Positions 10,402 to 22,684 of a DNA stretch of 64,000 bases are shown piece after piece. Source of the stretch: Sweltsa coloradensis (Eukaryota > Arthropoda > Insecta > Plecoptera > Chloroperlidae); contig JAMZAV010001047.1 of assembly GCA_024449915.1 (NCBI GenBank), forward strand, positions 1 to 64,000. The letters are read 5' to 3'. Position numbers and translations under genes: made by a program. Below the pieces are notes generated by a model. The model was given only the letters and a program-made list of their open reading frames with translations. It did no database searches and was not told the origin of the DNA. How positions within the stretch are numbered: the stretch's first letter is position 1; every line of letters begins with the position of its first letter.

Positions 10402-10599
10402 GGTGACGTGGTTCCGACCACGGGTGGAGGAGCCCAAGTGATCTTCAACGACGTGGAAACTTTGCGTCAAGAGTCTCCCACATCGCCTCGTAAGCGGAAG
10501 TCTATTACCGAATCTAACCCAAATTTCATTCCATCAGACACACATTCAAAGTGTGCTATTTCTATTGAAGGTCATGGCAAGAGGCCACGCAACAAGTAA
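10402..10599 (+). CDS. KIF23: KIF23/MKLP1 terminal coding exon with stop
   Basis: The acceptor is TTACATAG, ending at 10401. The exon has 65 codons plus TAA at 10597-10599 and starts in phase 0, as the previous exon requires. It begins GDVVPTTGGGAQVIFNDVET and continues with LRQESP and SPRKRKS, matching the end of the MKLP1 tail (GD...GGG...F.DVETL.QESP followed by a basic nuclear localisation segment). In human MKLP1 a serine in the equivalent basic RKR segment is an Aurora B target that regulates localisation. After this motif the tail is shorter than in vertebrates and ends in a basic KRPRNK. The preceding intron is 6.1 kb and filled with transposons. Confidence 0.92.
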   Translation, partial: GDVVPTTGGGAQVIFNDVETLRQESPTSPRKRKSITESNPNFIPSDTHSKCAISIEGHGKRPRNK

Positions 10600-11730
10600 T
10601 ATCCTTCAAAGAATTTATAATCTAATATCTAATTCTAATTTTAATTTAGGCCTATCTATAACCAATACTGGTAACAATGGAGAGTGTTGCATATGGTTTG
10701 ATTGATCCCAAACGAAGTGTATAATAGTAGTATCCTTGGTTAATATTATAGTGCCTTTTATAAATAACATTTTAAAACTTGATCCTTATTAATTACTAAT
10801 TAGTAATTAGGTTTTATTTTTGTTTTACTTTTTAAGATTAACTGTAGGAACAGTATAACAATTAGTTACCACTTACCAGTATGAAGGGACCACAAGGTGT
10901 AGACTAGACTTACACATGCATGTAGGCCTATATATAGTAGCTAGGTAGGCTTAGGTTTACTAAGAATGAAAGCAAGGATGAAGGACTATGATAGCATAGT
11001 GACAGGATACAGGTGTTACGTTTGGTGCTTGATGATGGGATCCACTGTGCGCAGCATCCTAGCCGAGCTGAGCTCTCTGGGAAGGGAGGATCCATTAGTA
11101 AGGGAACAACTTATACGATGGTCATGGTATTGTGGCAGCACAAGTAGTGGTGTGAGCCTTGCTTTTGCCCTCAAATACAATAACTACAGTGTTACGTTGA
11201 CGGCGCAACCAACTTAGGGCAGATCTTTAAATCGTGAGAACAACCAGTATTCCATGGGCACCTCAAGATGGAATTAGTAAATTCTTAGTTCTTCACCAGA
11301 TGCAAGTAGCACATAATGGGCATTTGGGTGGAAGCTATTAGCATACTAGCCATGCATAAGGTAACCCGCTATGCCATAGAACGCATCTTCAATTGCAAAG
11401 GGCCTGTATCATCTTAAAGTTGTTTACATATCAATACTACAGCCATTCGACGGCCAACCCTGGCACGAGCTATAGAAACGAAAGATGACATAAAGGAAGA
11501 ACGACGGATCCAGGGATCCAATCAAATGGTTAAAAGCTACGCTGTTTGGAAACCCAAAATTTCAAAAAGGGACCCCTAGGAACTCGTATAACAAGCTGAG
11601 CCGAGGAAGGCAAATTTTGAAAAATATCAAAAGCTCAGAATACAAATATATTTGGCCCCCACTACAGTACATAATCTTTTCTTTTCTTTTTTTTTTTTTT
11701 CTTTTTTTTTTTTTCCCCCCCTTTTTTTTT
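10600..11730 (+). other. KIF23 3' flank/3' UTR and intergenic DNA
   Basis: No convincing AATAAA was found close to the stop codon, so the poly(A) site is not placed. A short palindrome, AATTACTAATTAGTAATT, sits at about 10791-10808. An 83-codon frame near 10966-11217 has no recognised domain and is not called. A long T/C-rich tract runs 11679-11734 and forms the left edge of the next element. Confidence 0.4.
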
Positions 11731-11734
11731 TTTG

Positions 11735-14700
11735 AAGCGTAATTGGTCAAAATTGAGCTGCCCCTTTTGTTATGCGGTTTTTCTTTTTTTTCGTAAAAAA
11801 AAATCATATCTAAGTTGAATTTTTTTTTTTAAATTAAATAAAAAAATAACTTAAATTTTTCATCAATCGTAATTTTAAATAATAATAATCATCATAACTC
11901 AGTTCCAACTATGTCGGGTTGAGTGGTGGTTTTCCACCATTATCAAGGGCATTAAATGTAGAACTAAGCTTCCCCAGACTCAGTGTTTCTTCCACATCAT
12001 CAAACCTCCCCTTTCCCTCTCCACCATTTACTCCACTCTCTTCTGTCCTCCCACAGCTTTACTCTTGCCACATGCTCCCACACTTCTTTCCCTTTTTTTC
12101 CAACGTCTTCTTGAATTAATCTTTCCCATTTTTCTTTTGGGCCCTTTCCCTACTCTTCTTTTCCCTCCTCTGCCGCTTCAAATTCTCGTCTTGGAATCCT
12201 CTCTCTGCCCATCCTTTTCATATGTCCAAACCATCTTAGACGTTCTTTTCCTGTTTAAAACTTCAATCTCTCCAATCCCAGTTCTTTCCTTATTTCATTA
12301 CTTCTTATCTTGTCCATCTTTGTAACTCCCTTAATACTTCTTAAAAACTTCATTTCTGCTGCTTCCACTGACTCTCTTTTTTTGGGTTCCCACTTGCCCA
12401 TGTTACTGCCCCATATGTTAGTATAGGTAAAAAATATGCCTTATCAGCAAAATTTTACATTTTTGTGGGAACAACTCATTCCATAGTAATTTTTCTAAAC
12501 CAATTGGTAAAACCCTTCTGCTTTTGCACTCTAGATGACACTTCCCTACACACTTTTGCATTTTTTTGTCAATATACTTCCCAAATATTTAAATTCTTCT
12601 TTTTCTTCTAAGACTTCTCCACGTAGTAAAATTTTTTTCCATGTCTCTAGGCCTGCCCTTTGTCTTCTTTTGCATACGCAAACATTCACTCTTTTTCTGA
12701 TTGATTTTTAGACCAAACTCTGTAGTAACTTCGTTCCATCTGTCCACCTTCTCCTGCATTTCCCTCTGGCACTCTCACCCCAAATCAACACATCGTCTGC
12801 AACACTAATGTTCTTGTGTCCCTTCCATCTGTATTTGGTTCCACTCTTCTTATAATTTTCATCCATTACACAGAAAAGAGTTTGGAGATAACACACTACC
12901 TTGTCGCAAGCCCTCTTTTACTTGGAACCATTCTGACCTACCCATATCTGTCTTTCACAACTTTCACTCCTTTGATATGTACTTTGTATCCTGTCTATTA
13001 AACCTCTTCCCACTCCTTTTATCTCTAGACACTCCCCTACTTTCTCTCTAGGCAAAGGGGATCATATGCCTTCTCCAGATCCAAAAACAAAAATTTTGCA
13101 TTTCCTTCCCATTTTGCCATCGCCCCTCCCTTGTCTGTCTTATAGCAAATATGGGATCAATAGTAGACCGTCCACTTCTGAACCCTATTGTTCTTCTCTT
13201 AGATTGTGTCAATACCTCCTTCAGTCTTAGTTCTATAACTTTCTCAAAAATTTTTGCACACTGACACATTAATGTCACCCCTCTATAATTTTCCCCACTT
13301 CTTACGGTCACCTTTCTTAAACAGCGGGGACAATTATACCTCTTTCCAATCTTCCGGTACCTTCCCTTTTTTTTCCACGCAGCACTTATTACTCGAAATA
13401 ACCATCTTCTTCCCTTTCCCCAACACCTGATGCTTTTGATCATTTCCACAGAAATTGTCATCCACTCCCGGAGCTCTCCATTCTTCATGGCTCCTAACGC
13501 CCGTGGGCCCCCTCTTGTTCTGTTACCTCGTCTTCTTTATCTTCTCCACTTGCCTCTTCTCTCTTTCTCTGCATTTAAATTTTCACTAACCTGTACATTT
13601 TTAAACAGATCTTTTTAAATATTTCCTCCACATTTCTTGTATTTCCTGTGGGTTGTTTGTAACTTGGCCATTTTCATTACCATGAGCTTTTGTTCTTCCT
13701 TTCTTGTTTTTTTTCTTTACTAGTCCGTACATAATTTTCTTATTTCCCTGGAAGTCATCTTCTAATTTACCTGCAAAATTCTTCCATTGCTTTGTCTTTC
13801 TCCTCCTTCACAATTTGTTTCACATCGGTTTTCGCTTACGGTACTTTGTACTCATTTTCTTTAGATTTGGGACCTTTTTATTCTTTTTCCAAGCTAGTTT
13901 CTTCTCCCGACTGCATTTTTGTACCCTCATCGTTCCACCATCGCGTTTCTTTCTCTTTCCCCTCCTTCCACTGACTCTTCCACACAACTCTTCTGCACTT
14001 GACAACAAACCTTCTTAAAGTTTTGCCATTCTTCTTCTATTTCTCCCACTTCATTTGTAGGTGTTTGGTCACTAATTCTTGTCATAAACTCTTTTTGCAC
14101 TATCGGAGATTGCAGTTTCCACACTTTTAATCGTTTGTGCCGGTTCTTTATTCTCTTTTGGGTCTGTACCATCATTCTAAACTTCCCCAACACCAGCCTG
14201 TGGTCTCCATCCAATGATATTGATGGCATTACCCTCACATCCTCAAGATTTCTCATTACTTCATTACATTTTAAATAAAGGAAAAAATCGTAAAATTGCA
14301 ATTTTCATAAGAAATAATTATTTGATAGCGCTCAGATTTCACACGAATATATAAATTCATGAAATTAAGGTTCTGTGAAAAAATAATTACGATCGGATAA
14401 AGCATGTAGGGGCTATAAGCCAAAGAAATTTAAAAAATCGAAAAAAGTCGTAAAATTGTGATTTTTTAAAGACATTTATCTTTCGATAACGCTCAAATTT
14501 CACACGAATATATCAATTCATAAAATAAAGGTTCTGTGAAAAAATTATTACAATCGGACAAAGCATGTAGGTCTTATAAATCGAAAAATTTTGTTAAAAA
14601 TCGAAAAAATCGTAAATTGCGATTTTCATGAGAAATAATTTTCTGATTGCGCTAAAAAAACGGGGCAGTTCTAAGTTCGAGATTTCGAAGGCCTCCACAA

Positions 14701-14843
14701 AATTTCATCGCAATCGGAGTATCGGTTTACCCGGAATCGTGTGGACAAACAGACAAAAATACAAAAAAAAAGAAAGAAAGAAAAAAAAACAACATTCCAG
14801 AATTTTTTCTCCAGTGTACGCTTCGCTCGCTACGCTCATCCAA
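11735..14843 (-). mobile_element. Helitron-like element, family A, split by an RTE-like LINE
   Basis: The left piece (11735-11883) matches the 3' part of family A: GCGTAATTGG, GAGCTG, TTATGCGG, then an AT-rich run. Its last about 30 bp, including the hairpin and CTAG, are replaced by the T/C tract. The right piece (14277-14843) holds the repeated ACATGCTTTATCCGATT-type units and the 5' end, ...CGCTACGCTCATCCAA followed by T. The two pieces are contiguous in other copies, so the LINE at 11884-14276 inserted into this copy. Confidence 0.7.
11884..14276 (-). pseudogene. RTE-like LINE, endonuclease end to 3' tail, decayed
   Basis: Read on the minus strand, pieces in several frames give the end of an endonuclease and linker (13927-14270: SISLDGDHRLV...WKLQ), then an RT (13048-13488: NCPR, ENYRGVTL, AKIFEKVIE, IGFRSGRSTIDPIFAIRQ). 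A degraded catalytic box (VADDVLIWGE) follows near 12790-12830. The C-terminal tail ERLRWFGHMKRM lies near 12195-12260. The element ends in ATGATT/ATT-type repeats near 11885-11900. Several frameshifts mean it is dead. The overall pattern resembles RTE-type elements but the clade is tentative. All plus-strand open frames between 11919 and 14018 are antisense to it. Confidence 0.75.
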
Positions 14844-14885
14844 TTATGATTATGATTGCTGGTAGCTAGTGTAGAGCAAGACTTT

Positions 14886-15470
14886 TTGGATGAGCGAAGC
14901 AAAGACTTCAATTTCACTGACCCCCAAAAAAATTTAGCTCGGGTGTTTTTTTTTTTTTTTTTTTTTTTTTGTATTTTTGTCTGTTTGTTTGCTCTCTACC
15001 GGGCAAACGGCTTATCTGATCTTGATGAAAATTGGGGGGGGACCTTCAAAATCTCTGAACTTAGAGGTGTATTGTTTTTGGGTACAATCGAAGAAATATT
15101 TCTCATGAATATCGTACTTTTACGATTTTTTTTTCAATTTTTTATGCGGTATTTTCGTGCCATTTGGGCCAATTCTGACCAAACGGGTGGGGCTACAACT
15201 ACATAATATACATGGACATTAAGGTTATGGTGATGAAGTACCTTTTGAAAAAAAAGTTGAAAAAGTTAGCCAGAATCCATAGCAATAAAGCTTTTAATAT
15301 AAGTTTTTTACGGTTAATAATAACAAATTGACAAGTTTCAATAGAAACTTGACAACAATCACCTACAATGCGTAGGCAGTAAAGCAAAGCACTTGCAAAA
15401 GTAAAGATATCCCACGCGAACTAAAAACTTAGAAAAAGCTCATCCATCAACGCGGCAGGACTTTAGCGTT
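14886..15470 (+). mobile_element. Helitron-like element, family B, 3' end altered
   Basis: It starts TTGGATGAGCGAAGC and contains the family B landmarks: CACTGACCCCCAAAAAA, a long T run, GGGCAAACGGCTTATC and CCAAACGGGTGGGGCTACAAC. It then has the subterminal AAAAGCTCATCCATCAACGC. The hairpin follows, but TTTTCCTAG is replaced by CCCGCGCCCTATTTACG, which also occurs at about 15717-15735. The words CTAGTGTAGAGCAAGACTTTTT flank the element at 14867-14886 and about 15512-15535. Confidence 0.65.
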
Positions 15471-17237
15471 CCCGCGCCCTATTTACGCGGAGCCCGCTGG
15501 TAGCTACTGGCTAGTGTAGAGCAAGACTTTTTAACACAATGTGCCTTACTACCAGTTTCAACCTTTTATCATGAAATACCGTATTGTGCTGAAATAGGCC
15601 GACCCCCTAACTTTGGTCATCGAAAATTTAAAAAGGAATATTTAACGAACATTTTTATTTTACGCACCGTTATTCCTGCGGTCTACTTCTGCGGAGCTTA
15701 TGCCGACGTCGTTTTTCCCGCGCCCTATTTACGTGGAGCCCGTGATGACATAGCGCTATCTCTACGCGGACCGGTTCTTATCACCCAATCATCTGTTCTG
15801 CATCATACTTCACTCGTTAGCAGGCCTGGAGATAGTGTCACGTCCTCCGTGCCTGCCGTATTGTTGTCCAGTGCCAGACAGAAGCAGTGAACTATACGTA
15901 TTTCCTTGTCACACGGCGCTGTTTGGCGTTTGAAATTGTCGCGTAAAAATGCCGATGCTCGCATATAGGCCAAGGAGGGATTTTGAGACCTAAAATAATG
16001 AAAAAGGGCCTGCCTGTATTCGGTACAACACGGTAGATAATAGATAGATATTGTTGGAATCTTTTCTGGGGAGAAAAGTAGATCAAACTACTGATCAATT
16101 AGGCTACACATCTCAAATCTAATTGATGGTTAATTCTACTTAGGTATCGATAATTGAATCGGCTGCAACCCTATTATATTCCACTTGTTCTGAGAGATTT
16201 AATAGTGGTGATGGTGGGAAATAATAATTAATGAATGAGACTTCATATAGTTGCCATTTTTTTGTTAATAATCTTTGAATGTGTGTACATTTTTCTTTGC
16301 AATACATTGCCTAGTAGGCCTACCGCTGATCAATTTTATATAAAGCTTCAAACATTTTACTCCAGCTATCAAATTAACAAATTTTAACTTAATTAATATT
16401 AAACGGTGCCTGATATTACTGATGAATGATGATGATTGATAAGAAAACTGATGATACGTATAGTACGCACATTTCATATCTCAAACTTTGAAGCGTATGT
16501 TATAAATACTAAATAGTAGGGCCTACTATTGATTTAATCGAATAATGGCCACACACCATTTTTTAAGGTGATATTATTGTACTTACCTGCGGCCCATGTT
16601 CGTATTGTTTATTGTTTGTAATGTGCATTTCCAGACTCCATTTTTTCTGGAAGTGCCTAGAGTACATACACTATGTTCACCCACTAACATTCATAAATCA
16701 AGGTAGGACAGAGAACTTTATCCTTGCAATACAACTCTGTGCAGTTTGTACTTGTACTAATTGTTAAATTGTTATATAATTCGGCTGCTGATTTTGTTTG
16801 TTCATCTACATACCTAGTTGAGCCTCTTTTATGGGTTCATAGTAGTTTCAATGTTTGATGCAAGTAGCTAACAAGGCTAAACCAGTTGGAGGTGACAAAG
16901 GTTCAAATCGGTGGGTGTACAATTAGTACTTCAAACTACTGTTAAGTTAAGTTGCATCAGTATTAAGGCTGGTGTGGTATATTAATTATATATGGTAGAT
17001 TGTATGATATAAGCGGTGCAGTTCAACGTATTCACAGTCTGCCCCTTCATTAACGCATGAAATTATTTTGTTGTGCAAATAAATAATGCTGTAAGACGGC
17101 TAAATCACAACCCTATGCGCAAGTCGAGCACTAGACCGCCTACTGTCATCAGACATTCTTTTCTTTTTTTGTATTTTTGCTGATTGTTTAAATTATAACA
17201 CACAACACTGATGCATCTGCTGTTTAACTATGTATAA
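15471..17237. other. Intergenic DNA with short direct repeats
   Basis: A 19-bp word, CCCGCGCCCTATTTACG plus GGAGCCCG nearby, occurs at about 15471-15495 and again at about 15717-15742. Otherwise no gene, terminal repeat or RNA was recognised. ORFs under 75 codons here show no known domain. Confidence 0.4.
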
Positions 17238-17253
17238 AACATTTATTAAATAA

Positions 17254-18438
17254 GTTTAGATTGGAGAAGGGTTGACAGGTTGGGAAAGCATAGAGAACAT
17301 AAAGCCCAGCCTGAAGGGCTGGGGGCGACAAAATTTTTTCCCTGCTGATGACAACTGTAGTTAATTTAAATTTGTTCCTTAAATCCCCCCGGGGGGTTTC
17401 GTCCTTCTGGACTTTTCAGGGGGATGGGGGCCCAAAAAAATCACAAATACATGAAACCCAAAACCACAACCAAAACCCAAAACCTGTGGTAGGGCCACGC
17501 AAGAAAAATTCTGCAAGCATGTTGTCTCATCAAAAGGTTACTTCACACACCCATTCATAGGGGGCACACTCAGACAGACGTAAGGGGGCTTCCCCCCCAA
17601 ACCGGGTGCTCGGGGACAAAACCCATGACTTCCCCTGGATTCGAACCAGGACCTGATAAAACCCTGTTAGCCCCCTTCGTCTTTTCCCTTTCCCTCTTCA
17701 TCTGCAGCCAAAGAGCAAATATCCCCGGTACCTGTGCTATAGCCAAGCTTGCAATTTGTAGTCTTGTTTCCTTTCGTTTTCAATCCCAGTCACATTATAG
17801 GGCAGCCTCTCTTCGTTGCCAGGGGTCTTGGTTCAAATCCGGGGAACATGGTTTTTTTTGTCCCCCAAAGCACCAGAGTCTAGGGGGAACCCCCTCACTG
17901 GTTGTCTGTGTTGTGACTTTCCCCCCTTCCTATCTCAACCTTTCTCTTTGTATGAATGAAGAGGCACCCTTTCCCACAACAGCAGGAGGGGCAGCTTTTC
18001 TCTTTTTCCCAAAAGGGTCCTGGTTCAAATCCGGGAAAAGCCCTGGATTTCTTGTCTCCCAGCCCAAGTTGGGGGGGAACCCCTTATTTTCTGTGCGACT
18101 GTGTGCCCGTATAATGTGTTGAATAACCTTTCTGTGATACAACATGCTTGCAGAATTTACTTCTTTCGTGGCCCTACCACGGTTTGGGGATGTGTTGTGA
18201 GTTTTGGTTGCATGTAGTTTGCTGTTTTAGTGGGCCCCATCCGCCTGAAGTCCCAAAAAGGACGAAACGCGTCGTGGATTAAGGTAACACTTTAAAATTA
18301 CTACGTTGTCTCAGCGGTGAAAATTTTTTTCGCCCCCGCCCTTCAGGCTGGGCTTTTTGTTCTCTATGCTTTCCCAACCTGTCAAACCCTTCTCCAATCT
18401 AAACTAAACTAGCCATTTGGCCTTTTCCAAACTAATTG
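17254..18438. mobile_element. Long-inverted-repeat element with 16-bp flanking repeats
   Basis: Arms of about 290-300 bp (about 17255-17545 and 18115-18405) are inverse copies. They contain AGATTGGAGAAGGGTT, GCATAGAGAACA, AGCCCAGCCTGAAGGGC and GTGGTAGGGCCACG. AACATTTATTAAATAA occurs at 17238-17253 and 18439-18454, an exact 16-bp direct repeat. The GC-rich interior holds GGTTCGAATCC/GGTTCAAATCC-type words at about 17638 (minus), 17830 and 18022, and two related TCC-CC-CA...GGGGGAACCCC blocks. No protein was recognised. A similar arm start (ATAGATTGGAGATGGGTTGACAGG) lies alone at about 31193. Confidence 0.75.
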
Positions 18439-18454
18439 AACATTTATTAAATAA

Positions 18455-20086
18455 CAGTTACTGTTCAAATTTATTGAATTGCGAGACAACAATACAGACA
18501 AAGCGTGGTTGTTCAAAGCAAATGTGTGGTAAGTGAATGTGATCGCTCACAGCGCTCTCTTTCTCCCATACGGTCTCCTATAGGTGTATACAGTAGTAGG
18601 CCTATGGTATGACATGTATAGATATGTTAGCTTATGTAGTACCACACTACCACCACACAAATTACCTCATGGGTACATGGACAGTGGGTATAAAATCCTC
18701 CTCATGCACACCGCCGCACATTTGTGTCTAAAAAATTGTTGACTTGGGATTATCCATAAACCATAATGTTAAACCAGTATACATTACTAAGCATATAAAA
18801 GCAACTTATTTGCATCTGCAGACTTGTGCCGCAAATCGTTAGATTCGTCAGTAAAGTTGCGGCTCCTCTAGACAAGCCCCAAATGTCAACCCTTGCTTCA
18901 AATGTATGTACTATTAGAAAATAATTTAACATTTTAACCAAATTTATTTTATACTAACATATGGCAAGGCAGGCAAGAAATGTTGAATAAAAAATTGTGA
19001 AGATGTTTCCTAAAATTGTTAGTTTTGAACCCGCGACCCCGTCTTGTTATCGACTTGTGACTACTGTACTCCAAAGTGAACACTTAAATTTTCCAATTTT
19101 TTACCAATGTATAAGTTGCTGGTCGATCACTGTAAATATTTTTTTATTTTTATTTTTGTATACCTAATATGCTTTTTTTATCTAGACATACTCCTTTAGT
19201 ACTGTACCAGAATTATTTCTTCATGTCAATCAATTTGTTTACATCGATCTTCGCAACATTATCGCTGACAGCATTCTGCCATCTTTGCATCCACAACTTT
19301 CCGCCCGTCATTTTTGTGCTTGAGTACCCATGGATTGCATTTATGTAGTAAAGTAACTAGTACATTTTGTTGAACTTTTAACACTTATGAACTACAATGC
19401 AAGCCTTGTTTAGTTAATATATTATGTATACCTTGAAATGTGTTGTGGTTATTAGATGTAGACCTACCCTCCTACATTAAACATATAAATTACAGCAGTA
19501 ACATTATTGGTTTATTAATTTATTTATACAAAAGCTATCTTTTGGTTTCTGCAACCTTATGGAGTTGATATTTATATTTTAAATGTTCTACTAATTGCCT
19601 TATTGGAAATGCATTTGTATTGTTCTTCTGGTGTGTATAATTTTATTATTATGCTGTTCTGATGTACTACTAGTATCCCCCCAGGGATTTAAAGAAAAGA
19701 CTGGGACTTTTTTTAAAATAAGAATAAATTAAATCACGTCATGCCTAAAAAATAAAAATGTAGGCCCTAGGTCAACATCCCTAATTTGTAGGGGGAAAGC
19801 TATGCATCCTCATACAGTAAAGTGCCTGTCCTCTTACTGCTTCGTATATCAGTTTATGAGGCTATGTACATATTCTCTATACCATTCTGACTGCACTGCC
19901 AGATGTCTGCATTCCAAGCTCATTTATATTTCTTACCCTGGTATAATGTCATTGTAAGTTAAATTCTTGGATGACACACCTAACTGTTTAGGTCTAGACA
20001 TATGTCATCTTACTTTTACAGCAATTTCAAATAAATCTGAAAATGGCCTACTTTGTTGGGAGGCACCAAGTTTAATTATTTTCACC
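18455..20086. other. Intergenic DNA, no gene recognised
   Basis: AT-rich sequence. A box-B-like segment (GGGTTCAAAACTA on the minus strand, about 19020-19033) is the only RNA-gene-like hint and has no convincing box A. No open frame carries a known domain. Confidence 0.4.
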
Positions 20087-20556
20087 CAGTGGTGCACCTA
20101 GGATTTCATCCAGGGGGGGGGGGCTGAACAATCCTAGTGCCAGCTTGTCACATGTTGAAACAGGAAATCAAATGCTTTTATTGGATGGTTGTACGCTTTC
20201 TATTTAGGTAACGATGCTCTATTTGAAAGTGGCAGCGCTGCTGATTAGGGGTGCCCGGTGAAGCTTAGGTTGTTTTGGGTCGAAAAAGTTGCCACTCATA
20301 AAAGCAAAGCGCAGCTCTAAAATGAAAAAAATACCGCAAACCGACCACAGCGCTAAACTCAAGGCGCAACAAGGTGTTTTTCTTTCTTTCTTTCTTTCTT
20401 TTATTTATTTGTTTAATTATTTTCATCAAAATGTATCATTCATAAGATATATTAAAAGTGAAGAGCTTTAATTATAAATTAAATATTGGTACTTATGAGG
20501 TTCTGGGGGGGGCTTCAGCCCCAAACAAAACCCCACCCCCCTTGGGTGCGCCACTG
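20087..20556. mobile_element. hAT-type MITE, older copy
   Basis: Ends are CAGTGGTGCACC and the inverse GGTGCGCCACTG, with inner G-rich/C-rich subterminal blocks (G run at about 20113-20122, C run at about 20532-20541). Flanks TTTTCACC (20079-20086) and TCTTCTCC (20557-20564) agree at six of eight bases, as expected of a decayed 8-bp duplication. A (TTTC)n microsatellite lies at about 20376-20400. No transposase is present. Confidence 0.65.
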
Positions 20557-20922
20557 TCTTCTCCACCAATTACATCTAATTCTTATCTGATCTTTCAGGA
20601 CGGCACAACACCTCTCTTAGTTTCTATGCATCAAAACAATGTCCAGAGCCCTCTATCATAATCATTTTCCATTGCTGTTTCCTGCTTCTGGCAGGATCAG
20701 CTTCGGCTAAGCATCCAAATTTTTCCACTTCTTTCTATCCTCTTGCATCTAAGTCTCCTGCTATGGTATCCTTTCATTTCTTCCTTGGCTTCCCCCTCTA
20801 TATTGTGCAAAATTTATTTGGAAAAAGGTTTTTTGTGAATACCTAAAAATCCATTGCTCAGGGTGCTCGGAACTTTCTTTATATGGGCCCTACGTAGGCC
20901 TATAGGTTACAAAATTAAATTA

Positions 20923-21948
20923 CTAGGGAAACGCCAAAGTCGTTGACGAGTGATGGCCTGTTTAAACCCAGTAACATAACTTTTTTCCCCCTACATTAGG
21001 CCCCCAAACCTATCTAGGCAATGGCGCATTTGGCCATGGGCCCTCATTTTGGGCGTTCTTATCCCCACTAAATTTAAAAACCCTTTTATTTATACGAATA
21101 AATTACGTATCAAATTAAATGCAAATTTTTCCCGGTACTCAACACAATGCTCCCCCCTCCCTAACAACGATTTTGGGTTTCCCTGTCTATTGGCTAAGGC
21201 GCCCTTATAGCCGAAAGGGGGAACGTGGTTCAATCCCCCTTTGGAAAGTTTTTTAAAATTTTCGGTTTGTATTTTAAAAATTATTAAACGTGTTTAAAAA
21301 ATCATAAATGCAGTGTATCCATCATCTGTGAAATAAAGGAAAAACATAGCTGGACAAAATACGTGAAAATTTGCAAGGTTTACCAATCTCCAGCGGAATT
21401 TGGGGGTACCTTGGCTTTCAAATTTGATCCACCTTGGGCACGGCTTTTTCACACCGGTAAATAAAAAACAAACATATTTTTTCAAATCAAAACCATTGTC
21501 GTTAAAAAAAATTTCTAAAATTTGGCAGCCTATTTTTATTTTTTTAGGTATTGTTTATTATTTCATGGAGGTTTAAACGCAAGGGACTAGCTGATTTTGT
21601 TACAGTTCTCAGTAAATCTACCCAATGTCTGTTTAAAAATTTCAGCGCAATCTTTCGCATTCGGCAATTTTCGTGTACAACGGACACACCCAAGAATCAC
21701 GGAAGGCCATATTTCTTGAATGGAAAATCCTCAGTCTTCCGCTCCTCGCAAATTTTATTACTGGGAAACGCCAAAGTTCGTTGTAAACGAGTGAGTGAGC
21801 CCCAGTGTTGGTACCCCGGGAACATCCCCTTTTTTCCCCTCCCCCTATCCCCTAAGGCTTTGGATCGAGCCCAGTTAGGGAATGATACCGAGTACTCAAA
21901 CACATGGCTCACTCCTCGTTTTTAACAACGAATTTGGCGTTTCCCTAG
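20923..21948. mobile_element. Family D Helitron-like composite, degraded
   Basis: It has a family D 3' terminus at both ends: CTAGGGAAACGCCAAAGTCG at the left (minus orientation) and ACGAATTTGGCGTTTCCCTAG before T at the right. A third 3' terminus, inverted, lies at about 21762-21800. The body follows the unit at 2637-3783 in reverse, including the tRNA-like stretch (about 21176-21246). It has many homopolymer-like changes to CCC, GGG and TTT. Confidence 0.55.
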
Positions 21949-22684
21949 TTTATTTAAATTGAAATATAAAAAGCGAAACGGTTCCAAACGTATTAGCGGT
22001 AAAAACATTAACAAAATTTTTTCCAAGATGAAACAAAAATCCCCCTAATTTTTTATCTCCCATTTTTAGGCCCTAACCCCCCTCAAAAAATAATATGTGG
22101 ATGTAAAAAATAAAAAGTTCAACTAAACGGCATTAAAAAACCCCAACCCTCCGTGGTAGACTAAATCTTTTCTACTGTGCCATTTCAGGCCACGCAGATC
22201 TCTCCCCCTAAAGCTGCTACTAAAAAAAATTCTATCGGATAATTTAAAAAATAAAACATTTTTTTATTTTTTGTAGGCTTTTAAAAAATCGAAATGGTTT
22301 TTCCCTGTTTTTGTTAAAGTTGCTAAATGTCCGGTTCTGTTTAAAATTTAAAAGCGAAATCTTTTTTACTTTCGCTTTTTTTGGCGAAGACACGGAAAAA
22401 CGAAGAACCTTTGGTTAAAAAAACCCTTTTGGTGCCCGGCTCCCAAATCGTTTAATTATTGATTATAACCTTTGTAAATAAAATTTTGCCCCTGATTGGA
22501 TAGATCCATTGGGCAAACTTTTGAAAAACTGAAACGGTATGAATTTCAATAACATTGCAAGGTTAAAAATTGGGTTTAAATTTAAAACCCTATATTAATT
22601 TAATAAATTTAATTATTATTATTTGATTAAATTTAAAAGTTGTCTAAAATTTGCCCGAGGGGTTCAACCAAAATCGGTTAAGTC

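Noticed and set aside
10966..11217. 83-codon frame downstream of KIF23
   Set aside because: No motif recognised and no repeat or homologous copy in the window. It could be an unknown fragment but cannot be supported.
11919..14018. Series of plus-strand open frames rich in Leu, Pro, Phe and Ser
   Set aside because: They are antisense to a minus-strand LINE whose frames show recognisable endonuclease/RT motifs.
17625..18122. 165-codon frame with Ser/Leu/Gly-rich sequence
   Set aside because: It lies in the GC-rich interior of an inverted-repeat element, overlaps box-B-like repeats and shows no domain.
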